NCBI GenBank assembly: GCA_038200305.1 | Contig: JBBPYD010000085.1 | Coordinates: 1-33,389, forward strand | DNA: 33,389 bases | Direction: 5' to 3' | Source: JANXXV01 sp038200305 | Lineage (GTDB): Bacteria; Acidobacteriota; Terriglobia; Bryobacterales; Bryobacteraceae | Shown: in pieces, positions 23,414 to 31,202 of the stretch | Numbering within the stretch: the stretch's first letter is position 1 | Layout: each line of letters opens with the position of its first letter | The notes under the pieces: model-generated | What the model was told of the DNA's origin: nothing | Database searches by the model: none | The model's input: only the letters and a program-made list of their open reading frames with translations | Program-made: the position numbers and the translations under genes

Positions 23414-24366
23414 TAGTCCACATCGGAAATCACGCGACTGACGATTGGTTCGGCCGCAGGTCCACGCAGAGTTCGGCCGATCAAGAGGCAGAAGCCATAT
23501 ATCGACACATAAATCAGAAACAAACCAAACAGCCCGGCGCTTGCTTTTCGTATCCAGGGGGAGTTCCAAAATTTCCATTCGTAATCGGCGAGGGGCGTGG
23601 CGACCAGAGCGGTTGCGTGGCTTGCGATGCCGGTGCTTTGCGCCAATTTAGCAATTCCGTCCGGGTGTGTGGACGCCACCAGAACACCCCCTACCACCAT
23701 AATCACCGCCGCGAGAGCAACAGCCGCAAGCGCCCTGCTGCGCCGCGCCAAAGGCTGCCGGATAAAGCGCGGGTTGATAGCTTCAAGGGATTGAAAGACA
23801 GCCAGGGTGATAACGCCTTCCAGAACGGCCGACACCACGAAGAGTCCGAGCGAAACGCCCAGAACCATGCGCGGCATGGCGACACCCGACGCGAGCAGTT
23901 CCGAGAGAGCAAGCACGGCGGAAGTCAGCACGGAGAGAAACCCGCCGAGGAACACCGCGAATTTACGCTTGGGGCCTTCCCCCCAGATATGAAAGGGCAG
24001 ATAACCGGCCAGTACTCCCAGCAGCGCCATGTTCACCACGTTCGCGCCAAGGGCGAGCACTCCGCCGTCCTGGAAAACGAACGCCTGCATGATCAGGATC
24101 GCGGTCATGACAAGGCTCGCCGATGCGGGTCCAAGAGTGATGGCGAGCAGAGCGGCCCCGACCAGGTGGCCGCTGGTGCCTATGCCTACCGGGAAATTGA
24201 CGATTTGCGCGGCGAAAACGAAAGCGCCCATTACGCCGAGGAGGGGGATGCGCGTTTCATCGAAATCGCGCTGCGCTTTCCTGGCCATGTAGCCGACCGC
24301 CGGGAGAGCTACGATATCCAGGGCCGCCCATACCGGAGGTGAAAGAAATCCGTCAGGAATATGCAT
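23413..24366 (-). CDS. CbiM/NikM-type Co/Ni ECF transporter component fused to a PDGLE domain
   Basis: The substrate-capture part of a cobalt/nickel energy-coupling-factor transporter. The 317-aa protein starts with MHIPDGFLSP, whose first residues (Met1-His2) bind the metal in CbiM/NikM. About six membrane helices follow (to ~215), including GTSGHLVGAALLA. A C-terminal PDGLE domain (about 225-305, HPDGIAKLA and two more helices) replaces a separate CbiN/NikN. No EcfT (CbiQ) or ATPase (CbiO) gene is in the window, so this copy either borrows a distant energising module or works alone. It is the first gene of a two-gene unit with the TPR protein. No cobalamin or Ni/Co riboswitch was recognised upstream. 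Confidence 0.93.
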   Translation of the reverse strand: MHIPDGFLSPPVWAALDIVALPAVGYMARKAQRDFDETRIPLLGVMGAFVFAAQIVNFPVGIGTSGHLVGAALLAITLGPASASLVMTAILIMQAFVFQDGGVLALGANVVNMALLGVLAGYLPFHIWGEGPKRKFAVFLGGFLSVLTSAVLALSELLASGVAMPRMVLGVSLGLFVVSAVLEGVITLAVFQSLEAINPRFIRQPLARRSRALAAVALAAVIMVVGGVLVASTHPDGIAKLAQSTGIASHATALVATPLADYEWKFWNSPWIRKASAGLFGLFLIYVSIYGFCLLIGRTLRGPAAEPIVSRVISDVD

Positions 24367-24390
24367 GAAGTCCCGGCTGCCACGTCTGTA

Positions 24391-24480
24391 GCACGATCAT
24401 TCATATGGTACTACGAGCGGCGAGTTGTTTCGGATGCGGTTTTGGGCATTTGGGCGCGTGACACCGTGTCGCCATCGTGC
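24391..24480. promoter_or_regulatory. inverted repeats in the cbiM / GNAT divergent gap
   Basis: The 149-bp region between divergent genes contains GACAC-C-GTGTC (24460-24470), a short palindrome, and GCACGAT (24391-24397) with its complement ATCGTGC (24474-24480) 76 bases further on. These could be operator half-sites. They do not match the NikR consensus. The evidence is weak because such short repeats occur by chance. Confidence 0.25.
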
Positions 24481-24515
24481 TCTGGTGTACAATTTCAAGG
24501 AATCCACAATAGAAA

Positions 24516-24994
24516 ATGGTGAAGATCCGGCTCGGGACATTGGACGATTTGGAGGCGCTGATCGAACTCGGGTCGATGATGCATGCAGAAGGCGCCTACG
24601 CATTTCTTCCTTATCACCGCGACAAGGCGGGAAATGTTATTCTCGAACATCTGGAAACTCCCGAAACACAGTGCGTCTTTGTGGCGGTGTTGGGCGAAAC
24701 ACCGGTGGGCATGCTCGCCGGCTCCATCTCGGAATATACTTCTGCGATGAGACGATAGCGTCCGATACCTTCCTGTTTGTCGCGCCGGAACACCGCACCT
24801 GGAGTGCGGCGGTGGGGCTGATTAGAGCGTTCCGGGATTGGGCTACTATCCGGGGTGCGCGGGAATTATGCTTAAGTATCTCTAGCAATGTGCAGGTGGA
24901 CCGCATTGCAAAGCTCTATGAACGGCTTGGCCTGTCGTTCGTTGGCGGAACATTTAAACAGCGCCTTCAACAGAACAATAACGGAATCTTATGA
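24516..24994 (+). pseudogene. GNAT acetyltransferase with one frameshift
   Basis: The first frame (ATG 24516) gives an N-terminal GNAT half: IRLGTLDDLEALIELG, then CVFVAVLGETPVGMLAGS, the usual strand 4. It stops at 24758. The continuation is in another frame from about 24743: DETIASDTFLFVAPEHRTWSAA (acetyl-CoA loop region), ARELCLSISSN, RIAKLYERLGLSFVGGTFKQRL, ending at 24994. Joining the two at the shared TATACTTC restores a complete ~159-aa enzyme of the kind often seen in phages. A one-base loss (or a sequencing error) explains it; there is no slippery site suggesting programmed shifting. It heads the co-directional cluster to 31170 and ends 16 bases before the next gene. Confidence 0.8.
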
Positions 24995-25010
24995 TTATTC
25001 GCCAAATCAG

Positions 25011-25757
25011 ATGGATACCTTCGATAAGTACTCGAGCGCGGGATTCGAAGCCAGCGCCGCCGATTATCTGCGCGAAACGTTCCCCGAGAAATGCGAGGCC
25101 ATTGGCAACGCCGCTCTCCCTGCCATCGTCAGTTTTGGGCGCAAACAGGCCGAAGCGCATCAATTCCGAACCGAGCGCACTATCGTAATGTATCTTCATC
25201 TCATGTTTATGCTTGGGAGCCGCTTTGACTCCGATCCGCTTTTTCCTGCAGGAGCAGAAATTCTGAACGATAAAGAGATCGCAGAAGAACAGAAGCGGAT
25301 GGAGCTCCTTTGGGACAAAGCCGGAGAGTACGGGCTGGCGGTCCTTGGTCCCGAAGAAGAATATCTCGACGAGGCCCTTAAAAAGCTCGACCAAGAAGTA
25401 AAGGACGGGCTCCCCGCCTTCAGCGGCGGAGGAGCGGAAACCTACATGTTTCAGCGGCTGAACGCGATTTTTCCGGAAAAGGTGTCGTTCCTGGGCGAAC
25501 CTGCCATTCGAGCGATGATTCAGAACGGGTTTCAACGTGCGTCCGCTTATGGACTGGCCGGCAGGGATCCAATCTACACGTACATCGTGCTGATGCTCAT
25601 GCTGGGAAGCGACTTTGATTCCGATCCGCAATATGGTTGGGCGAGTTCAGTCTTAAAGGGTGAGAACGATCCCGTTGTGAGAGCAAAGCGGCTACATCCG
25701 GAAGCTGTGAAATATCTGGGTGTGTTCCTGGAAAAGAGCGCTGCAAAAGGTATTTAG
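25011..25757 (+). CDS. unknown protein made of two copies of one domain
   Basis: I cannot assign a function. The 248-aa protein is an internal duplication: residues 19-85 and 149-215 align with an offset of 130. FPEK is at 24-27 and 154-157, and LGSRFDSDP (68-76) matches LGSDFDSDP (198-206), each preceded by an YLHLMFM/YIVLMLM helix. The domain appears helical with a conserved acidic FDSDP turn. From memory, proteins with LGSxFDxDP motifs occur beside type VI secretion accessory genes; this was not checked. The start at 25011 lacks a strong ribosome-binding site; an in-frame start lies further upstream inside the GNAT gene. It ends 21 bases before the 1205-aa gene. Confidence 0.85.
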   Translation: MDTFDKYSSAGFEASAADYLRETFPEKCEAIGNAALPAIVSFGRKQAEAHQFRTERTIVMYLHLMFMLGSRFDSDPLFPAGAEILNDKEIAEEQKRMELLWDKAGEYGLAVLGPEEEYLDEALKKLDQEVKDGLPAFSGGGAETYMFQRLNAIFPEKVSFLGEPAIRAMIQNGFQRASAYGLAGRDPIYTYIVLMLMLGSDFDSDPQYGWASSVLKGENDPVVRAKRLHPEAVKYLGVFLEKSAAKGI

Positions 25758-25778
25758 GGTTGAGGAAATTGTAGAATT

Positions 25779-28700
25779 ATGTGCCGGTCAGGATCTAAGA
25801 AGAGTAAATCCAAGAGTAATTCGAAGGTGGCCCCGCAGACTCCTGAGCCTGAAAGCGAGCCGGCCGCCCCTACTTCCGCACCGGTAACCAAACCTTCCCG
25901 TCCCGTAATTCCACCACTTGCGATGCCCACGAGGACGGCATGGGTGGAACCGTTACCGCCTTCCCGCCCTGTGATTCCATTGCTTGTGTTACCGCCCAGG
26001 ACGCTGCCGCTGCCACAGCAATTCCCTGCCTCGCGGCCCGGACCCATCGCCACGTGCCCGTACGCCACACAGCCCACCTCTCCGCCGGTCGCAGTTGAAG
26101 AGGCCGAGCCGGTTCTCGCCGATGTCCCGCCGCCCATTGAGACTCCGCCACCCAAACCTGTCGAACAGGCCCGTTTGAAGGTGAAAGTATCCATACAGGG
26201 CGATCCCACTCACGTGTTCGCTTCCCAGGTTACGTCGTCGCTTGCGGGGAGCAAGCCGACGGACACAAACACGGGAATCGCCGATTTCGGCGTGGTCGCC
26301 GTGGGAAAGCACAACATCACCGTCGTGGTCCAGGGTAAAGACGCAGAGAAATTTGCGCCTCCCAGAGGCGCCGTCGAAGTTACGTTGAAGGATGGCGATG
26401 ACGAAACTGTTCCTGTCGTGTTGGCGCCCATCACAGGCGACCTTGAAGTGACTGTAAAGGGCGCGGATAACAAGCTGCTCGGCAAGGTCGGGGTGAAGGT
26501 GACCGGGACAACTCCTGGCGATACTCCGAGCGCGGATGGGACCGGGATCTCGGAGTTCCTGGACAGGAAAGAAGGTCCGTACAAAATCGCCCTGACCCTG
26601 CCGAAGAGCGTCTCCGACGACTATGCCGTTCCTCCGAAAATCGACGATGCTCAGGTAGTGGTGGGACAGAAGAATCAGGCGGTAGTTATTCTGCCGCTTC
26701 GTCCGGCGCCCAAAATTGTGGTCGCCGATCCCAAGATCATCATCGTTAAGCAGGATTACCACGGCAAAGACAAGCCGGGCGTGAAGCCCCACCGGATTCC
26801 TGTGATTCTGAGCGCGGCCGCCGATTACGATGGGGAAGGAAAGTTCACTTACCCTGCCGACACGGTGAAGATTTATGACAAGAAAGACGGCACCGTCGCG
26901 CTCCCGTCGCCTTTCATCGTAAAGAAGGATGAACTCGGCGGACGGACCGTTTACATGGAGGCGATTAAGAACAGTTCCGGCATGGAAGCCACCGATCTGA
27001 AATTGGAGCTCGAAAAAGGAACCATTTCACCCAAGCCGGAGGTGACTGAGAAGATTACCTGCGTCAAGTTGAAAGTGGAAATTTACAAGTCGAGGCCCGC
27101 CGCTGGAGGCGACCCGGTGAAGCTCGCCGACGGCCCGAAGGTGGACCCCGGCCGTCCCATTCTTGAGCAGGGTCCAGACGGCGATCACTTCTTTGCCGAG
27201 CGGGCCATGTTGGTCTTGAAACAGGCCGAACCGGCCTCATTCACCGGCAAGCTTGCGCTGGAACCGATCAGTGGGGGAGTCGAAATGTTCACTTCCCTTC
27301 AGGAGAAACCCGAAAAGGGCCAGACGGCCATTGATGCGACCACTCTGGTTTTCGCGAATGCCGATATCGACGCCGCGAAAGGCAAGACATTTTGGGTGCA
27401 AGGCAAATCCGTCAGCGCCAAGATGAGCGATACCGGCTGGGTGGTGGGCGTTGAGGGGGTAATGGACGATGGCAAAACGGCCGAGGGTGACCGGGCCACC
27501 ATGACCGTACTCAAGGCTGAACTTGTCTTGCACAAGAGCCGCGCTGTGATCCCCGCGGACGGCGAACCGGCTGCGTTTACCGCGGCGGCAAAGCTGACAG
27601 AGGCGCGCTATCTTCACAAACAGGATGGAGCCAAGCAGCACGGGCGCGGAATGATCACCATCAAGAAGGTGAAGCCGGATGGGTTCGAGGGAAAATTATT
27701 TCTTAATTGTTGGACCGTGAAATATGCGCCTGCCTATAGTGAGACCAAGGTGTCTGCAAGTTATGGCTTGAAGATTTTCAAGGAAGAGATCGCCTCCGGC
27801 GCTACTCAAGCGGAACAGGCTTTCGATGCCGATATCGATCATCCACTCACCTTCGCTGTGGACGGCATGAAGCTCTGGGTGCAGGGCGAAACCGTGAGCA
27901 CCGAATTACGGGACGTGCAGATTCGTCTGGGTGTCAGGGATGTGGACAAGGGATGCGACCGGGACAATTTCACCGTCGTGCGCTTCAAGAAGCTTAAGGC
28001 CGATATCCCTTCCACACCGGCGAACATCGTTCGGGCCACGATTACCGGTGGCGGCAGCAATTCCCCCGTCGCCCGGCATGAGTTCAAGATCGCCGACGCC
28101 GGGCCTGCCGATAAGGACTGCAATGAAAAGTTTGCCACCAACGAGCCGCTGGTCCTTGTTGAGAATTGCATACCGGATGACGACCGGATCAATCTAACGG
28201 TGGAGGTGGAGCCTGCCGGCAAAAGCATTCCGGTGCGCTGGAGCGTGCAGCGGTTCAGTCATGTAGCCGATGCACAGGGCGATCCGGATGCCATCATCAA
28301 CCTGACTGGAAATTCCAATGACCCCGGGCTTGTGGCGGACACTGGCGATCCTTTGAAAGCGACGCTGCGAGCCAACGCTGCCGGAAGCTTCCACATCCGC
28401 CCCTACATCGATTGCAATGGCGACAACAAGTACAATCACAACGACGATACGGGTAAGCGCATTGACCGCGAACCGTTTCTCATCATGAACGTGCAGCTTA
28501 TACGGGTGCAGGGCGTTAGCAATCTCACCACTACAAACAACACCGCTGGTACGAACGGAACCGAAAAAACCGCTCAGGATTTAGGGGGCGCTTTCGGCGT
28601 TTTGCAAGTGCCGACCCGCATCAGCACAGGCGACTTTGCCTCTACCGGGAATGATGCGGTTCACATGCGGAACATCGCGCGTGTGATCGGTGGTGGACCG

Positions 28701-29396
28701 GATGGCAAGCGCGGACTTAATAAGCTGTTCTCCGGCTGGGCGAACAATATTCAGAATTGCGCTACATCGCCAACTGGGGCCGGCCTCGACATTACCCACG
28801 TTTTCAGTGAGGCCACGACTCCGCCGACCCTTCACACCACCGTTTGTTATTTCGAAGTGAACACCGTAAAGATTTCCGCGCCTGTTCTCGATTCCGGAGC
28901 ATACGGCCCTGGGGGAACCGAGGGGACCGGCGGAAACACAGCTACCTCCACGACGGGATCGAACGACTGCCCCTGCACCAAGACGGACCACGCTTCCGGC
29001 ATCGGACAGCAATGGGAAGTGACGAACGTCGACAGCCCTGGTTTTGGCATCAACGGATTTCACCCCACCATCCCCAATGCGATGCTCAGCCGGTTCCGCT
29101 TCAACATCAATTTCCGCTGTGATTTTATCTTCTGGACTAACCTGCAGGGCGCCAGCGACAACACCGACTCTCCGGCGTGCCGCTTATATTCGAGTGTTTC
29201 AACGAACTATTGGGATGTGCGCTTTGAGGCGACTTACAATAACAGGTTCGTCGAGACAGTGGTGGATGGCCCAAGGGTGGTGCCCACACTCGATGGTAAT
29301 GAGACGCGTTTGGCCGCACCTGTGAAGGGCGGCGGGCTGGAGACTCGACTGCCCGACTCTCTGGATACCCTGAAGACCCACATGCCGTGGCCATAA
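25779..29396 (+). CDS. large repeat protein, no signal peptide, possible secretion-island cargo
   Basis: A 1205-aa protein of unknown function. Residues 5-20 are Lys/Ser-rich and 20-130 Pro-rich, like a disordered arm. About 130-310 are beta-rich, Ig- or carboxypeptidase-regulatory-like. KPGVKPHRIPVILS follows (about 325-338). Two tandem repeats of ~155 residues come next (427-576 and 577-740), sharing KSRxxxxxDG/DP, FxGKL, FANADID/FDADID, WVQGxxVS and DRxxxTV. A C-terminal block (about 755-1205) has NSPVARHEF, a D-x-N-x-D calcium-like loop (near 880), several cysteines (NDCPCTK near 1062) and FRCDFIFWTNLQG. No Sec signal is seen, so export, if any, would use another route. I recall such proteins near VgrG/PAAR genes, unchecked. 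AGGA at 25763-25766 precedes the ATG. Confidence 0.88.
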   Translation: MCRSGSKKSKSKSNSKVAPQTPEPESEPAAPTSAPVTKPSRPVIPPLAMPTRTAWVEPLPPSRPVIPLLVLPPRTLPLPQQFPASRPGPIATCPYATQPTSPPVAVEEAEPVLADVPPPIETPPPKPVEQARLKVKVSIQGDPTHVFASQVTSSLAGSKPTDTNTGIADFGVVAVGKHNITVVVQGKDAEKFAPPRGAVEVTLKDGDDETVPVVLAPITGDLEVTVKGADNKLLGKVGVKVTGTTPGDTPSADGTGISEFLDRKEGPYKIALTLPKSVSDDYAVPPKIDDAQVVVGQKNQAVVILPLRPAPKIVVADPKIIIVKQDYHGKDKPGVKPHRIPVILSAAADYDGEGKFTYPADTVKIYDKKDGTVALPSPFIVKKDELGGRTVYMEAIKNSSGMEATDLKLELEKGTISPKPEVTEKITCVKLKVEIYKSRPAAGGDPVKLADGPKVDPGRPILEQGPDGDHFFAERAMLVLKQAEPASFTGKLALEPISGGVEMFTSLQEKPEKGQTAIDATTLVFANADIDAAKGKTFWVQGKSVSAKMSDTGWVVGVEGVMDDGKTAEGDRATMTVLKAELVLHKSRAVIPADGEPAAFTAAAKLTEARYLHKQDGAKQHGRGMITIKKVKPDGFEGKLFLNCWTVKYAPAYSETKVSASYGLKIFKEEIASGATQAEQAFDADIDHPLTFAVDGMKLWVQGETVSTELRDVQIRLGVRDVDKGCDRDNFTVVRFKKLKADIPSTPANIVRATITGGGSNSPVARHEFKIADAGPADKDCNEKFATNEPLVLVENCIPDDDRINLTVEVEPAGKSIPVRWSVQRFSHVADAQGDPDAIINLTGNSNDPGLVADTGDPLKATLRANAAGSFHIRPYIDCNGDNKYNHNDDTGKRIDREPFLIMNVQLIRVQGVSNLTTTNNTAGTNGTEKTAQDLGGAFGVLQVPTRISTGDFASTGNDAVHMRNIARVIGGGPDGKRGLNKLFSGWANNIQNCATSPTGAGLDITHVFSEATTPPTLHTTVCYFEVNTVKISAPVLDSGAYGPGGTEGTGGNTATSTTGSNDCPCTKTDHASGIGQQWEVTNVDSPGFGINGFHPTIPNAMLSRFRFNINFRCDFIFWTNLQGASDNTDSPACRLYSSVSTNYWDVRFEATYNNRFVETVVDGPRVVPTLDGNETRLAAPVKGGGLETRLPDSLDTLKTHMPWP

Positions 29397-29410
29397 ACGG
29401 AGTTCCCTAC

Positions 29411-30289
29411 ATGATTCGATACGACCCGAACGTCAACGCCGACCTGCTACGGTCCACGCACATCTTGTTGCTGACGGTTGTTTCCTCGCAGACGGGGCCT
29501 TGGGTGAAGGTTTCAAACCGCACACAGGAAAGGCGCGTGGATGCAGTCTTCCAATTCGACCGGCTCTATAAGGGCGAAATCCTGGAACCAACAGGCAGTC
29601 TTGTTTCCATCACAGTCAGCCAATTTGCGCCTGCCGGTCCTTTTATTACCGGCGTTCCAGGCCCCTGGTCGCCAGTAGAGATCGTGCCTGGAGCCCGGCT
29701 GGTGGTTTTTTCGATTTCCGGCATTCGCGAATTGCAAGCCGTTCTCAGTGGACCGCAACCCCAGAGGGTAGAGTCAGCCGAAAGCGCTGTCCCCGACGTA
29801 GATCTGGCTCTCCTGGCCGGAACGCCCGAGCTCTCGCTTCCCCGGCTGCTCGCCGAGAGCGCGGATCGCAAGCAATCCTATGGTCCATTATTTGCGGCCT
29901 ACATCTCCGCGCGTTTGCCGGAACTGTTCGCCCGCATCGAAGACTTTGACGCTTTCATGCGCCAGATTGAGAACCCCGCTCTGTCGGGTGTTGCGCGCCG
30001 GATTGTTTTTCCAGATCTATATTCCAGGATGATTATGCTGGGCGCCAAACCGCCATGGATTGCCCGGTTGATGGAAGGCACTTTTCGAATTATTGCCTTG
30101 CCGGATACCGGCGATCTGGGCCGCAATCTGATCGGAACGTATCTTCCAAGACTGCTCGGGGTCAAAGGCGGAGCGAATCTCCAACGCGCCGATGAGATAT
30201 TTGCCGGTAAGCCCGGTCTACGAGACAGCGCGCAAAGGCCGCTGGAGGCTTTTGGCGCCGTCGAGGTCCTGCAATGGCTCCGTTCTTAA
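29411..30289 (+). CDS. unknown protein, first of two tandem paralogs
   Basis: The family is not recognised. I choose ATG 29411 (292 aa) over a GTG at 29387 because GGAG lies 8 bases upstream (29399-29402). The N-terminal third looks beta-stranded, with STHILLLTVVSSQ, DAVFQFDRLYKGEI and ITGVPGPWSPVEIVPGARLVVFS, roughly like an OB/netrin-type domain. The C-terminal two thirds are helical, with FDAFMRQIENPALSG, TFRIIALPDTGDLGRNLIGTYLPRLLGVKGG and a final VLQWLRS. There is no signal peptide or membrane helix. It begins 14 bases after the 1205-aa gene and overlaps its paralog by 16 bases. Tandem paralogs beside a large possible cargo suggest protective or adaptor proteins, which is speculation. 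Confidence 0.82.
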   Translation: MIRYDPNVNADLLRSTHILLLTVVSSQTGPWVKVSNRTQERRVDAVFQFDRLYKGEILEPTGSLVSITVSQFAPAGPFITGVPGPWSPVEIVPGARLVVFSISGIRELQAVLSGPQPQRVESAESAVPDVDLALLAGTPELSLPRLLAESADRKQSYGPLFAAYISARLPELFARIEDFDAFMRQIENPALSGVARRIVFPDLYSRMIMLGAKPPWIARLMEGTFRIIALPDTGDLGRNLIGTYLPRLLGVKGGANLQRADEIFAGKPGLRDSAQRPLEAFGAVEVLQWLRS

Positions 30290-31170
30290 TTCTGATGAGT
30301 ATGATGGTCCAGGCCAACGGCGAATCGGTAATCCAGAAATCGAGCCATATCCTGCTTGTCAGCGTCACGTCCGCTTCGGCGGGAGAATGGCGGCCCGCTC
30401 CCCGGCGGCTGAAAACCCGCACCGTGGAACTGCGCGTCCGCATCGAAAGGGAGCTGAAAGGCAAAGCGGCGCCCAACGAAGCCACAATCCAAATCAGCCA
30501 GACCGAACCGGCGACACCCATGATTACTTCCGTCCCTGGCGTCTGGTCCGGGAAGCCGATTGATACTGCAACCCGATACGTTGTGTTCAGCAACTCTCCT
30601 TCCGCCCGGAGTTCAGACGTGCTGGCCGAGTCCGCCACTCTCCGGGTGGTAGCCGCGAAGGACGCCCTTGCTGACGCTGAATTGGCGATTTCCGCGGACG
30701 GGCACAAGTGGTCCCTCGACGAAACTCTTGAGCACGCCGGAACCAAGGCCGTGGGTTCCATCTTCACCGAGTATGCGACTTCGAGGATCGGCGAAGTACT
30801 ATTCTCCGATCCAGCGGAATTCGACCGCGTGCTCAAGGTTCTGGAAAAGCCGGGCGTGGATAATCGTTTTCGCCTGGCGATGATGGAGAAAATCTACGGC
30901 AAATTTCTGCTGGGAGATGCCGCGCCTCCGGCGCTTGTTACAAGTTTGGTGATTAGCACATTCCGCATCGCCCGCCTGCCTGACGGCAAAGCATTGGATG
31001 ACCGTCTGCTGGGAGTGTTGCTCCCGCATCTGGCCGGCATCCAAGGCGGGGGCAGTAAGCGGAGCGCCACGGAGGTTTTTCGCAATCATCCGGGAGATCT
31101 GGAGAACGCCAAGAAAGTTTTAGCTTCCCATCCCGAAGCCGGTCCGCTCCTGCGGTGGTTATCGGAATAG
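30274..31170 (+). CDS. unknown protein, second of two tandem paralogs
   Basis: A 298-aa paralog of the preceding product. It shares SSHILLVSVTSAS, a VELRVRIERELKGKA strand, MITSVPGVWSGKPI...RYVVFS, FDRVLKVLEKPGVDNR, STFRIARLPDGKALDDRLLGVLLPHLAGIQGG and a final PLLRWLSE. It begins MAPFLILMSMMVQANGE, a short hydrophobic stretch without basic residues, so a signal peptide is possible but weak. Its ATG lies within the last codons of the first copy (16-base overlap), indicating coupling. The two copies have diverged greatly at sequence level while keeping the same layout, so the duplication is old. No function known. Confidence 0.82.
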   Translation: MAPFLILMSMMVQANGESVIQKSSHILLVSVTSASAGEWRPAPRRLKTRTVELRVRIERELKGKAAPNEATIQISQTEPATPMITSVPGVWSGKPIDTATRYVVFSNSPSARSSDVLAESATLRVVAAKDALADAELAISADGHKWSLDETLEHAGTKAVGSIFTEYATSRIGEVLFSDPAEFDRVLKVLEKPGVDNRFRLAMMEKIYGKFLLGDAAPPALVTSLVISTFRIARLPDGKALDDRLLGVLLPHLAGIQGGGSKRSATEVFRNHPGDLENAKKVLASHPEAGPLLRWLSE

Positions 31171-31202
31171 CTAGTTGCGGCGTCTAATCGGCGCTGTAGG
31201 AA

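Noticed and set aside
23617..24342. 241-codon plus-strand frame opposite cbiM
   Set aside because: It is fully antisense to a well-identified transporter gene; the charged, repetitive translation is typical of a shadow frame.
24367..24515. NikR operator or cobalamin/NiCo riboswitch before cbiM
   Set aside because: No GTATGA-N16-TCATAC pair, no B12-box and no four-way junction could be seen; only short unrelated inverted repeats are present.
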